Assembly (NCBI GenBank): GCA_029572815.1
Contig: JAKPUQ010000089.1
Span: 124,001-188,000 of the forward strand
DNA length: 64,000 bases
Direction: 5' to 3'
Source of the DNA: Bacillota bacterium
GTDB lineage: Bacteria > Bacillota > Clostridia > Oscillospirales > Ruminococcaceae
Shown in pieces: positions 37,410 through 45,946 of this stretch. The position numbers and the translations under genes were made by a program. The notes under the pieces were generated by a model. That model saw only the letters and a program-made list of their open reading frames with translations. It did not search any database and had not been told where the DNA came from. Numbering within the stretch: the first letter of the stretch is position 1; every line of letters starts with the position of its first letter.

Positions 37410-39137
37410 ATGTACAGGACTATATTTTCACACGTTGGAAAGTACAAGAAACAGGCAATACTTTCGCCTGTGACCATTATCGGAGAGGTGCTCATGGAGG
37501 TGCTGATACCGATAGTCATGGGAAAGATAATAGATAACGGCATAAAAATGGGTGACATAGGCTATGTTGCAAAAATGGGCGGCCTCATGGTCATAATGTC
37601 TGTATGCTCGCTTTGCTTCGGTGCACTGGCGGCAAGATTCAGCGCAGTTGCGGCAATGGGCTTCGCCAAAAATCTCAGGAGCGCTCTTTTCCGCAAGGTG
37701 CAGGGCTTCTCCTTTGCGAATGTGGACCGCTTCTCAACGGCGTCCCTGACCACACGTCTCACCACAGACGTCACCAATATACAGAACGCCTTCATGATGT
37801 TCATACGCATGGCGTTCCGCTCGCCCATCATGCTGGTCTGTGCCACGGTGATGGCGGTAAGGCAGAACGCGAAGCTGTCAGTGATATTCCTGTTCGCCAT
37901 ACCTGTGCTGGGCTGTGCGGTGTTCTTCATCATCTCCAAGGCGCACCCCGCTTTGAGAAGATGCTGACCAAATATGACAGCATGAACGGCAGGATACAGG
38001 AAAACCTCATCGGTATCCGCGTGGTAAAGGCTTTTGCCCGTGAGGACTATGAGAAGAAGCGCTTTGAGGAGAACACCAACGATGTCCGTCTGGCGCAGTT
38101 CGCGGCGGAAAAGCTGGTAATACTCAATATGCCTATCATGCAGCTGGTAATGTACGCAAGCATAGTTGCCATACTCTATTTCGGCGGACATATGTCCGTA
38201 AAGGGCGGCATAGAGACAGGCGAGCTCTACAGCTTCATCATGTTCGTGGGACAGATACTCATGTCGCTGATGATGCTGTCAATGCTGTTCATCATGTTCG
38301 TGGTATCGAGAGCTTCACTCCAGCGTATATATGAGGTATTGAAGGAGGAGCCCACCATCGTGGCTCCCGAGGGAGCTTCCGTGTCCGCAGAGGACGGCTC
38401 CATAAGATTTGAGAACGTAAGCTTCAGCTACTATGACGATATGGAAAACCTTGCCCTTGAGGGCATAGACCTTGATATACATTCAGGCGAGACCATCGGT
38501 ATTATCGGCGGTACGGGCTCCTCAAAGACCTCTCTGGTACAGCTCATCCCCCCGTCTCTATGACGCCACCGCAGGAAGGGTACTGGTAGGCGGTCACGAT
38601 GTTAAGGAATACCCCCTTGAGACTCTTCGCGACCAGGTGGCAATGGTGCTCCAGAAGAACGTGCTGTTCTCGGGCACTATCAGGGAGAACCTCCGCTGGG
38701 GTGACGAGAACGCCACAGACGAGGAGATAATCGACGCCTGCAAGTCAGCCTGCGCTCACGACTTCATCATGAGCTTCCCCGACGGCTACGATACCGACCT
38801 GGGACAGGGCGGCGTAAACGTTTCGGGCGGTCAGAAGCAGAGGCTCTGTATCGCAAGAGCTCTTCTGAAAAAGCCAAAGATAATCATTCTGGACGACTCC
38901 ACCAGCGCTGTTGATACTGCTACGGACAGCAGTATCCGCAAGGCATTCCGCGAGAAGCTGGGCGACACCACCACCATCATCATCGCTCAGCGTATAACCT
39001 CAGTCATGGACGCAGACAGGATAATCGTCATGGACGGCGGCAGGATAACCGACATCGGCACCCATGCACAGCTCATGGAGACCAGCGAGATATACCGCGA
39101 GGTATATGACTCACAGCAGAAGGGAGATGAAGAATAA
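37410..39137 (+). pseudogene. ABC exporter half-transporter A, two apparent frameshifts
   Basis: One half of a heterodimeric exporter (membrane domain fused to ATPase). Three frames join into 575 residues if a T is added at 37952-37954 (giving AHPAFEKMLTKYD) and a C is removed from the run at 38548-38553 (giving LIPRLYDATAGR). Six membrane spans cover about 15-310; the ATPase has Walker A GGTGSSKTS, signature NVSGGQKQR and Walker B IIILDDSTSAVD, where Asp replaces the catalytic Glu. That degenerate site is usual for one half of heterodimeric exporters. It overlaps the partner gene by one base. The opposite signs of the indels suggest sequencing error rather than decay. Confidence 0.82.
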
Positions 39138-41026
39138 TGCCTCCGAGAACACAAAGAGCAATGGCAAAGCCCGAGAACACAGTAAAGGCGCTGAAGCGCA
39201 TATTCAGCTATATGTACGGCTTCCGCGTGCAGTTTATCTTCGTGGTCATCTGCATAATCTTCAGCTCCTTTGCGGGTATCATGGGAAACTCACTGCTGAA
39301 ACCCCTCATCGACAACCTCAACAGGGCAGTAGGCGACGGTAAGTGGCGCTACGGTGAATTCATCAGCATACTTGCCCTCATGTCAGCAATATACATCATG
39401 GGAGCTCTCTGCTCGCTGTTTTATCAGCGCATGATGATGAAGATTTCCACCACCACTCTCATGCGTATCAGGAACGACCTTTTCTGCAAGATGGAAATGC
39501 TCCCCATACGCTATTTCGACAAGCACACCCACGGCGAGCTCATGAGCCTCTACACCAACGATACCGACGCTATCCGTGAGATGCTCAGCAACAGTATCGC
39601 TCAGTTCATCAGCTCAGCAGTGACTATCGTGGGAGTTTTCACAGCTATGCTCATTTACAGCTGGAGACTGACCATACTCGTTATTGCAATGCTGTTCATA
39701 ATCATCAAGGTCATAGGCTTCGTGGGCTCACGCAGCAGCAGGGGGTTCATCGCCCAGCAGAAGGCTCTCGGAAGCGTGAACGGCTATATCGAGGAGATGA
39801 TAGAAGGTCAGAAGGTGGTTAAGGTATTCTGCCACGAGGACAAGGCTGAGGAGGAGTTCGACGCTCTCAACGAGGAGCTGTGCAAGGCTGCAACTCATGC
39901 CAATACCTTCGCAAATATCCTCATGCCCGTCATGAACAACCTGTCCTATATACATTACGCTGCAACTGCCATAATCGGCGGTATCTTCGCCGTGAAGAAC
40001 ATCGGCGGCATGACTATCGGTACCGTTGTGTCCTACCTCATGTTCACCCGTTCCTTCTCACAGCCCATCACACAGGTTTCCCAGCAACTCAATTCCGTCC
40101 TCACTGCCCTTGCAGGTGCGGAGAGGATATTCCGCGTCATCGACGAGGAGCCCGAGGCTGACGAGGGCTATGTAACACTGGTAAATGCGGAGATAGCTCC
40201 CGACGGAACAGTTACCGAGACCGACAAGCGCACAGGTCACTGGGCATGGAAGCACCCCCACAAGGCTGACGGCACCGTTACCTACACCGAGGTCCGCGGC
40301 AATGTGGAATTCGACGATGTGGTGTTCGGATATGAGCCCAACAAGACCGTTCTCAACGGCATATCCCTCTATGCAAAGCCGGGACAGAAGATAGCCTTCG
40401 TAGGCTCAACCGGTGCAGGCAAGACCACTATCATCAACCTCATCAACCGCTTCTACGATGTGCCCGAGGGCAAGATTCGCTATGACGGCATAAACATCAA
40501 CAAGATAAAGAAGGACGACCTGAGACGCTCACAGTCCATAGTTCTTCAGGACACCCATCTGTTCACAGGCACGGTAATGGACAATATCCGCTACGGAAAG
40601 CTTGATGCCACCGACGAGGAGGTCTATGCCGCAGCAAAGCTCGCCAACGCAGACAGCTTCATAAAGCACCTTGAGAACGGCTATGATACCATGCTCACCG
40701 CCGACGGTGCCAACCTGTCACAGGGACAGCGTCAGCTCCTTGCCATTGCAAGAGCCGCCGTTGCAGACCCGCCTGTGCTCATTCTCGATGAGGCTACCAG
40801 CTCCATCGACACCCGTACAGAGGCACTCATCGAAAAGGGCATGGATTCACTTATGGAGGGCAGGACCGTATTCGTTATCGCCCACAGGCTCTCTACCGTC
40901 CGCAACTCCCACGCCATCATGGTGCTTGAGCATGGCAGGATAATCGAGAGAGGAAACCACAGGGAGCTCATCGCACAGCATGGCAAGTACTATCAGCTGT
41001 ACACAGGTATGTTTGAACTGAGCTGA
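39137..41026 (+). CDS. ABC exporter half-transporter B
   Basis: Partner of the previous gene, 629 residues. A six-span membrane domain (about 25-330) is followed by an ATPase with Walker A GSTGAGKTT, signature NLSQGQRQL and Walker B VLILDEATSSID, with an intact catalytic Glu. An insert of about 45 residues before the ATPase (NAEIAPDGTVTETDKRTG) is typical of the longer half of such pairs. The exported compound is unknown; relatives move drugs, lipids or peptides. The start ATG overlaps the TAA of the upstream gene. Confidence 0.88.
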   Translation: MPPRTQRAMAKPENTVKALKRIFSYMYGFRVQFIFVVICIIFSSFAGIMGNSLLKPLIDNLNRAVGDGKWRYGEFISILALMSAIYIMGALCSLFYQRMMMKISTTTLMRIRNDLFCKMEMLPIRYFDKHTHGELMSLYTNDTDAIREMLSNSIAQFISSAVTIVGVFTAMLIYSWRLTILVIAMLFIIIKVIGFVGSRSSRGFIAQQKALGSVNGYIEEMIEGQKVVKVFCHEDKAEEEFDALNEELCKAATHANTFANILMPVMNNLSYIHYAATAIIGGIFAVKNIGGMTIGTVVSYLMFTRSFSQPITQVSQQLNSVLTALAGAERIFRVIDEEPEADEGYVTLVNAEIAPDGTVTETDKRTGHWAWKHPHKADGTVTYTEVRGNVEFDDVVFGYEPNKTVLNGISLYAKPGQKIAFVGSTGAGKTTIINLINRFYDVPEGKIRYDGININKIKKDDLRRSQSIVLQDTHLFTGTVMDNIRYGKLDATDEEVYAAAKLANADSFIKHLENGYDTMLTADGANLSQGQRQLLAIARAAVADPPVLILDEATSSIDTRTEALIEKGMDSLMEGRTVFVIAHRLSTVRNSHAIMVLEHGRIIERGNHRELIAQHGKYYQLYTGMFELS

Positions 41027-41151
41027 TTATACAATTCAAAAAACAGGCAAAGTAAAAAGTTTGTTCAATAAGTATCTTGCAGAAAAATGGCATATCGTGT
41101 ATTATTATAATAGTTGAATATGTAAATGTTACGGGAAATGAGGTCATGAAA

Positions 41152-41886
41152 ATGAAGATAACCAAAGTGCTGGCAGCTCTGCTTGCTGCCGCTGTGATAT
41201 GCGGAGGCTCTGCTTCGTGCAGCTCCGACAAAAAGAGCAAGGCGCCCGGCAAGGGTACGGCTGCCGAGTCTGCCACAGAGGCTACCACGGCAGCAGTTCC
41301 GGGCGTAGACTTCGACGAGGCTGTTGAGGCAGCTTCGGGAGATGCCTATCTTGCCATAGTTGACGCCAGCTGGGACAAGCAGTACCTGGGCGGCACAGAC
41401 GAGAAGAACCCCCTCTGCTACAAGGCAGGGACGGTACACATAAACGGCAACGGCGATTATAAGGTAAGCGTCACCGCCAACAGCACCGCCTTCCAGTACC
41501 TGGCAGCAGGAGACCCCAAGGGCTCCTACAAGGTAAACGGCATAGGATTTGCGGCAGTCATCATCGCCGACGCCGAGAAGGTCCTCCCCAATGCCATCAT
41601 CACCGTCAAAAATGTAAAGGTGGACGGCAGGGACGTGGAGCTGAAAAAGAAAAATTACACCAATACCGAGGCTGAGGCTATACGCACCAATATCTACAAT
41701 GAGTGGGTAAGCGACGAGTACCTTCCCGCAGATGCAAGAACAGCCGAGGGAGCTCTCTATACAAACTACGACTTCAATACACCTTCGGAGCTCAACGACG
41801 GCAGCTATTCCGCTCAGATCGTGGATCCTGCCGAATTCAAGGACTGGACCGACATAGAGGTGGACTTCACAGTTTCGGGACTCTGA
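41152..41886 (+). CDS. Lipoprotein with beta-sandwich-like domain
   Basis: A 244-residue lipoprotein: signal peptide ending GSASC with C23, a Thr/Ala-rich linker to about 50, then one domain rich in beta-strand segments (DAYLAIVDASWDKQYLGG, GDYKVSVTANSTAFQ, IITVKNVKVDG). The pattern resembles jelly-roll modules on secreted Ruminococcus carbohydrate-active proteins, so sugar binding is possible but unproven. ATG at 41152 has GAGGT seven bases upstream; the longer frame to 41077 is unlikely. Followed by a strong terminator. Confidence 0.7.
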   Translation: MKITKVLAALLAAAVICGGSASCSSDKKSKAPGKGTAAESATEATTAAVPGVDFDEAVEAASGDAYLAIVDASWDKQYLGGTDEKNPLCYKAGTVHINGNGDYKVSVTANSTAFQYLAAGDPKGSYKVNGIGFAAVIIADAEKVLPNAIITVKNVKVDGRDVELKKKNYTNTEAEAIRTNIYNEWVSDEYLPADARTAEGALYTNYDFNTPSELNDGSYSAQIVDPAEFKDWTDIEVDFTVSGL

Positions 41887-41895
41887 TACGTTCTT

Positions 41896-41929
41896 ATCCT
41901 CACGGACTTTCCGTGAGGATTTTTCTTTT
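41896..41929 (+). terminator. Rho-independent terminator
   Basis: An 11-bp stem ATCCTCACGGA / TCCGTGAGGAT, loop CTT, then TTTTCTTTT. Confidence 0.9.
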
Positions 41930-42030
41930 AATTCAGCTTTCTATCACATAATGCACATATCTGTAGCGTATAATGCTTACATTGGATAGAGAACTGCAAG
42001 GCAAAAAGACAGAGAAAGCAGGTTTTTACT

Positions 42031-43887
42031 ATGAAAAAATACGCTAAGCTCCTGAGCTTGCTTGCTGCTGCGGCTTACCTCGCTTCCGTGACAGCGGGCT
42101 GCAGCTCATCAAAGGGCAGCAGTTCGGATACAGCAGTCACAACGGAGTACACCACATCGGATACTACCGCTGCTACCGTGACCGCAAATATTCCCGAGCC
42201 TGTCAGAAGCATATCCGATACACTTCCCGGCCCGGAGGAATTGTTCACAACGAAAGACATATCTCCTCCGCTGGTTGAGAATGACGCAGAGATAAACCTA
42301 ATGGGCAGCAAGGCTGAGGTCGAGGGAACAGGCGTGACCATTGAGGGCAGCACTGTAACTATCACTTCCGAGGGCATTTACAGCATATCGGGAGAGCTCA
42401 CAAACGGGCAGATAATAATCGATGCACCGGAAGCAAGTGTTCATCTGAAGCTGAACAACGTAAATATCACTTCCGGGACGTCGGCGCCTTTACTCATAAA
42501 TGACGCCAAAAAAACATACATCACCCTTGGGTATAACAGTGTAAACTCACTCACCGACGGCAGGAGCAGTATCATTCCCGAGGAGTCGGATATACCTGAC
42601 GCTGCACTGTTTAGCCGGGACAGCCTTACCATCAACGGCGGCGGTACTCTCAATATCAAGGGAAACTACTGCGGCATACGCTCAAAGGACGATATAGTCC
42701 TGACGGGCGGAGAGCTGAACATCACCGCAGGCTGCGACGGCATAAAGGCTAAGGACTATGTGGCTGTATCAGACGGCACCTTCAATATAACATCAGGTGG
42801 CGACGGCATAAAAGCGTCGGGCAAGGACGAGACCCTTCCCGGATTTGTATACGTGGGGGGCGGCTCCTTCGATATATGCTCTATGGGCGACGGTATACAG
42901 GCAGAGGGTGTGTTTGCCGCCTACGGAGGAGACTTCCGTATAACCACAGCAGGTGGTAATGACCTGTCGGAGGGATATAAGAACACCGATAAGGACATAA
43001 ACTCCGCAGATATAGGCAGCTCGCGGAAGGAGCTCCCCGAGGTATTCGGCGGAGAGGCTCCCAGAAGCAGAAAAGGTATCAAGGCAGGCGCCGAACTGTA
43101 TATAAACGGCGGCACCTTCAGTATAGATTCCGCAGACGATGCTTTCAACTCCAACGGAAGCGCGTTCATAGGCGGAAAAGCCGACATCACCCTCAGTGCA
43201 GGGGATGACGGCATACATTCAGACATCAGCATTTCCGTCAGCGGAGGTACAGTGGAGATATTCAATGCCCGTGAGGGATTTGAATCCGCTGTTATGGACA
43301 TCAGCGGCGGCAGTATCAATATATTTGCCGACGATGACGGCCTCAACGCAGGGGACGGCTCACATGCAAGCCACAAGGACGTGCCTATAGAGGGCGTTTC
43401 CATCGTCTTCAGCGGCGGCACCTATTACGCAAATGTTCTTGGCGGCGACGCTATCGACTCCAACGGCGACATCACCATACTGGGCGGCGATATAACCGCA
43501 GTGGGGCCCGAGCACAACATGAACAGCGCTCTGGACTGCACGGGTGTATTCATTGTCTCTGGGGGCACACTGGTGGCTACGGGCTATCACGATATGGCGG
43601 ACCGTCCGTCACTTAGCTCCACACAGTATTCGGCTTCCCTGGGCTTTGACAGCGCCTTTGAAGCAGGCACGGTCTTCGTCCTTGAGGACGAGAGCGGCAG
43701 GGAGCTTTACAGATATGCTCCGCAGCACTCCTATGACCATGTAGTTATCAGCACTCCTCTCCTTGAAAAGGGGAAGACCTACAGAGCCTATGCAGGCGAC
43801 GGCGGCGAGGGAAGCTCATTTACCTTTACCGTCAGCGAGACGACCACCTGTCTGGGACCTCAGAATTTCATGGATCAGTTTAAGTAA
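42031..43887 (+). CDS. Lipid-anchored carbohydrate-binding protein (Cthe_2159 type)
   Basis: A 618-residue lipoprotein: signal peptide ending VTAGC (C24), a Ser/Thr linker to about 60, then a long right-handed beta-helix built from repeats such as GGGTLNIKGNYCGIRSKDD, GGELNITAGCDGIKAKD and GGTVEIFNAREGFESA. The recurring DGI and AKD/SKD turns are typical of the Cthe_2159 domain, whose founding protein from Clostridium thermocellum binds cellulose and polygalacturonic acid with calcium. It would place a plant-polymer binding surface on the membrane. Catalytic residues of a lyase are not evident. AGAAAG precedes the ATG; a terminator follows. Confidence 0.82.
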   Translation: MKKYAKLLSLLAAAAYLASVTAGCSSSKGSSSDTAVTTEYTTSDTTAATVTANIPEPVRSISDTLPGPEELFTTKDISPPLVENDAEINLMGSKAEVEGTGVTIEGSTVTITSEGIYSISGELTNGQIIIDAPEASVHLKLNNVNITSGTSAPLLINDAKKTYITLGYNSVNSLTDGRSSIIPEESDIPDAALFSRDSLTINGGGTLNIKGNYCGIRSKDDIVLTGGELNITAGCDGIKAKDYVAVSDGTFNITSGGDGIKASGKDETLPGFVYVGGGSFDICSMGDGIQAEGVFAAYGGDFRITTAGGNDLSEGYKNTDKDINSADIGSSRKELPEVFGGEAPRSRKGIKAGAELYINGGTFSIDSADDAFNSNGSAFIGGKADITLSAGDDGIHSDISISVSGGTVEIFNAREGFESAVMDISGGSINIFADDDGLNAGDGSHASHKDVPIEGVSIVFSGGTYYANVLGGDAIDSNGDITILGGDITAVGPEHNMNSALDCTGVFIVSGGTLVATGYHDMADRPSLSSTQYSASLGFDSAFEAGTVFVLEDESGRELYRYAPQHSYDHVVISTPLLEKGKTYRAYAGDGGEGSSFTFTVSETTTCLGPQNFMDQFK

Positions 43888-43945
43888 AGCTGCGCCGATC
43901 AACATTTTGACATCTTCATTTTTCATATAAACCACCCTAAAGGGG

Positions 43946-43972
43946 AAAGCGCTCGGAAACGGGCGCTTTTTC
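43946..43972 (+). terminator. Rho-independent terminator
   Basis: Stem AAAGCGC / GCGCTTT (43946-43952 with 43963-43969) followed by T residues, about 60 bp after the stop of the Cthe_2159-type gene. Confidence 0.7.
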
Positions 43973-43985
43973 CGTTTAAACATTA

Positions 43986-44014
43986 TTGACAAATTCGTGC
44001 AGGTGTGGTATAAT
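43986..44014 (+). promoter_or_regulatory. Strong SigA-type promoter
   Basis: Consensus TTGACA (43986-43991) and TATAAT (44009-44014), 17-bp spacer, TGG extended -10. Drives the YbjN-like gene. Confidence 0.88.
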
Positions 44015-44063
44015 TGATTTATAGCAAATTAACCGAAAATAACCTTAACGGAGGAATATGATC

Positions 44064-44522
44064 ATGGACGATAAAGTTGTAATGAATCCCATAGTAGCCG
44101 ATTTCTGCGGACTCCTTGAGAGCCGAAGCGTACCATACGAGCTCAATGATAATGACGCTAATATGATAAGATTCCGCACAAAGCTCCCTCATCACGAGGT
44201 AGCTCCCTACGTGTTCATACACTATAATCCCGACAATCAGGCACTGACACTGGCGCTGAACCACACTGCAAAGTTCACAAGCGTTGGCATGGATCTCTAT
44301 CAGGTCATCAACGACTTCAATGCAGACTCGGAGAGCTTCGGCTGCAAGATGTATATCGAGCATAACGGCGAGCTGGTGGTACTTACAAGCGCTGTCCTTG
44401 CAGGCAAGAACAACAAGGATATCAGGGATCAGCTGGAGGACTATCTCAACGTTGCCATCGTGTCTCTGGATAAATATTATGGCAGAATTTCTGAAATAAT
44501 TGAGAATAGCAACAAAAATTAA
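44064..44522 (+). CDS. YbjN-like domain protein
   Basis: A 152-residue soluble protein. The pattern of a short N-terminal helix, FIHYNPDNQALTLALN, a conserved-looking LYQVINDFNADSESFGCKMY and a C-terminal helical end fits the YbjN / type III chaperone-like fold. The role is unknown. ATG at 44064 has GGAGG nine bases upstream; ATG at 44058 is only three bases away. Perfect promoter upstream suggests strong expression. The family call is tentative. Confidence 0.62.
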   Translation: MDDKVVMNPIVADFCGLLESRSVPYELNDNDANMIRFRTKLPHHEVAPYVFIHYNPDNQALTLALNHTAKFTSVGMDLYQVINDFNADSESFGCKMYIEHNGELVVLTSAVLAGKNNKDIRDQLEDYLNVAIVSLDKYYGRISEIIENSNKN

Positions 44523-44633
44523 CGGTATATAGGCAAATAATTCAATTATTTTTCGGATAAAGCAAAAGAAAAATTACAATCTGTAGAATTTTTGTTGTAC
44601 AAAATGTAGATTTTATTTGTGAAATCTGCTAAA

Positions 44634-44662
44634 TTGATGCCAAACCTCTTTAAAATTATATT
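44634..44662 (+). promoter_or_regulatory. Possible promoter for CAP-dockerin gene
   Basis: TTGATG (44634-44639) and TATATT (44657-44662), 17-bp spacer, about 50 bp before the gene. Confidence 0.45.
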
Positions 44663-44716
44663 TATATGTGCTAAACTGTAAGTAGCGCAGGTAATTATAT
44701 TTCGGGAGGTGTTTGT

Positions 44717-45541
44717 ATGAGCAGCGTGAAAAGTTTTTCTTGCAGAGTTATGGCTGTAGTCATTGCAGCTTTCATTTCTGTGTGCTGTTTTTCAAAAACT
44801 CCCTCAACAGAGGTCCACGCCGATATAGAACAGGATCTTGCAAAAATGGCTGATGAGATACTCTTTCTTACAAACGAGGCAAGGATAGAGGCAGGTGTCA
44901 AGCCGCTGAAGGCTGTGCCCTATCTCAATGATGTATCAAATGTCCGCTCAAGAGAGTGTATATTCAACTTCAGCCATGAACGCCCGGGTTCGACTATAAT
45001 GCCCGACGGCACAGAGGATAACAGGTTTTATACTGTCATTGACGACAGTCTGGTGCCCTGGACGAAGGCTGCCGAGAATATCGCCGCAGGCTCAAGCAGC
45101 GCTGAGGCAACATTCGAGCAGTGGAAAAATTCTCCCAATCACTGGAAGTCTATAGTCAATCCCGATTATACTCATATCGGTGTTTCCGTCTCCTATGATC
45201 CCAACAGCGAGTACAAGTATTACTGGGAGCAGATCTTCGTAAGAGTTGACGGTTCCCTCGAAAACGAGTATGTCCCCGAGAGATATGAGACCGTTCCTGT
45301 GGGTTCGGGAGATATAAACGGTGACGGCGAGATAAATACATTCGATCTCATTACCATCAACAAATATCTGGCAGGTCTCCGGAATCTGAATGCGCTTCAG
45401 ATGGAGAGTGCGGATATGCTGGATGACGGCACTATAACCTCTGCCGATGTTGCTGTACTGAAAAAGTACATTCTTGGCGAGTACAAGGTGCTTCCCGTAA
45501 CGATGGAAATGATAATGAACGGTGAAACAGGTAATAATTAA
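44717..45541 (+). CDS. Secreted CAP-domain protein with C-terminal dockerin
   Basis: A 274-residue secreted protein: signal peptide (1-35), CAP/SCP domain (about 42-185) and dockerin (about 196-257). CAP signatures are NFSHERP, KAAENIAAG and SPNHWKSIVNPDYTHIG, with the paired histidines and glutamates in place. The dockerin has two calcium repeats, DINGDGEINTFD and DMLDDGTITSAD, each followed by a helix (LITINKYLAG, VAVLKKYILGE). Bacterial CAP proteins have unclear roles, sometimes binding lipid or acting in adhesion. The dockerin should attach it to a cohesin-bearing cell-surface complex. GGGAGG precedes the ATG. Confidence 0.9.
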   Translation: MSSVKSFSCRVMAVVIAAFISVCCFSKTPSTEVHADIEQDLAKMADEILFLTNEARIEAGVKPLKAVPYLNDVSNVRSRECIFNFSHERPGSTIMPDGTEDNRFYTVIDDSLVPWTKAAENIAAGSSSAEATFEQWKNSPNHWKSIVNPDYTHIGVSVSYDPNSEYKYYWEQIFVRVDGSLENEYVPERYETVPVGSGDINGDGEINTFDLITINKYLAGLRNLNALQMESADMLDDGTITSADVAVLKKYILGEYKVLPVTMEMIMNGETGNN

Positions 45542-45570
45542 AAGAGAAGATATATAAAGGTGTGTTCATG

Positions 45571-45607
45571 ATAAAAGCGGCTGAGAGACCATCAGCCGCT
45601 TTTATTT
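45571..45607 (+). terminator. Rho-independent terminator after CAP-dockerin gene
   Basis: A 14-bp stem (45571-45584 with 45592-45605; core AAGCGGCTGA / TCAGCCGCTT) with a 7-nt loop and TTTT tail. Confidence 0.85.
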
Positions 45608-45678
45608 TGCACAGAAGTGCCTGATCTATAAAAAAGCCCTGATAAGAGCGGTGCTTATATAGAAGTTTACGCGTAATT

Positions 45679-45719
45679 ATGGGGGAAAAACCTTTCTGAG
45701 GAAAGGTTCTTTCCCCCAT
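45679..45719. repeat. GC-rich intergenic hairpin
   Basis: Near-perfect hairpin: GGGGGAAA and AACCTTTC pair with GAAAGGTT and TTTCCCCC around loop TGAG, with one internal mismatch. It is followed by a C-rich segment and CCAAAGACTTTTGG. It looks like a dispersed intergenic element, though only one copy is in view. Confidence 0.5.
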
Positions 45720-45746
45720 ACCCCCTTTTCCAAAGACTTTTGGCTG

Positions 45747-45820
45747 GTTTTTATCAGGACAGGGCGCCTTAAATATAATAAAAAGGCATATATTATCAAG
45801 CGCCCTGTCCTGATAAAAAC
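45747..45820. repeat. Long perfect inverted repeat (21-bp arms)
   Basis: Arms 45747-45767 and 45800-45820 are perfect inverted copies (core TTTTATCAGGACAGGGCG) around a 32-bp AT-rich centre. It could be a small non-coding RNA, a double terminator or a MITE-like remnant. The 45608-45946 gap holds this, the preceding hairpin and the terminator at 45848-45877, but no gene that I can support. Confidence 0.65.
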
Positions 45821-45847
45821 AAAACAGAGTCCTCAGAAAAAGAATTA

Positions 45848-45877
45848 AGGGAAGCACTTCTCTCAAAGAGCTTCCCT
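45848..45877 (-). terminator. Terminator for DUF4349 gene
   Basis: Stem AGGGAAGC / GCTTCCCT with a 14-nt loop; on the minus strand it is followed by TTAATTCTTTTTCTG. Confidence 0.6.
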
Positions 45878-45946
45878 CAATATCACCCGTAAACCTTCTG
45901 TACGAGCGTCGCCTTTATTCCGGGGCTTTTCATGACTATGAGCATA

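Noticed and set aside
38503-38535. Unusual Walker A GGTGSSKTS as a defect in exporter half A
   Set aside because: This form is common in clostridial heterodimeric exporters; it is not evidence of a further error.
37604-38563. Separate ABC transporter gene starting at 37604
   Set aside because: Its first part is out-of-frame sequence of the exporter gene; it only becomes meaningful after the indel at 37952, so it is part of the 37410-39137 locus.
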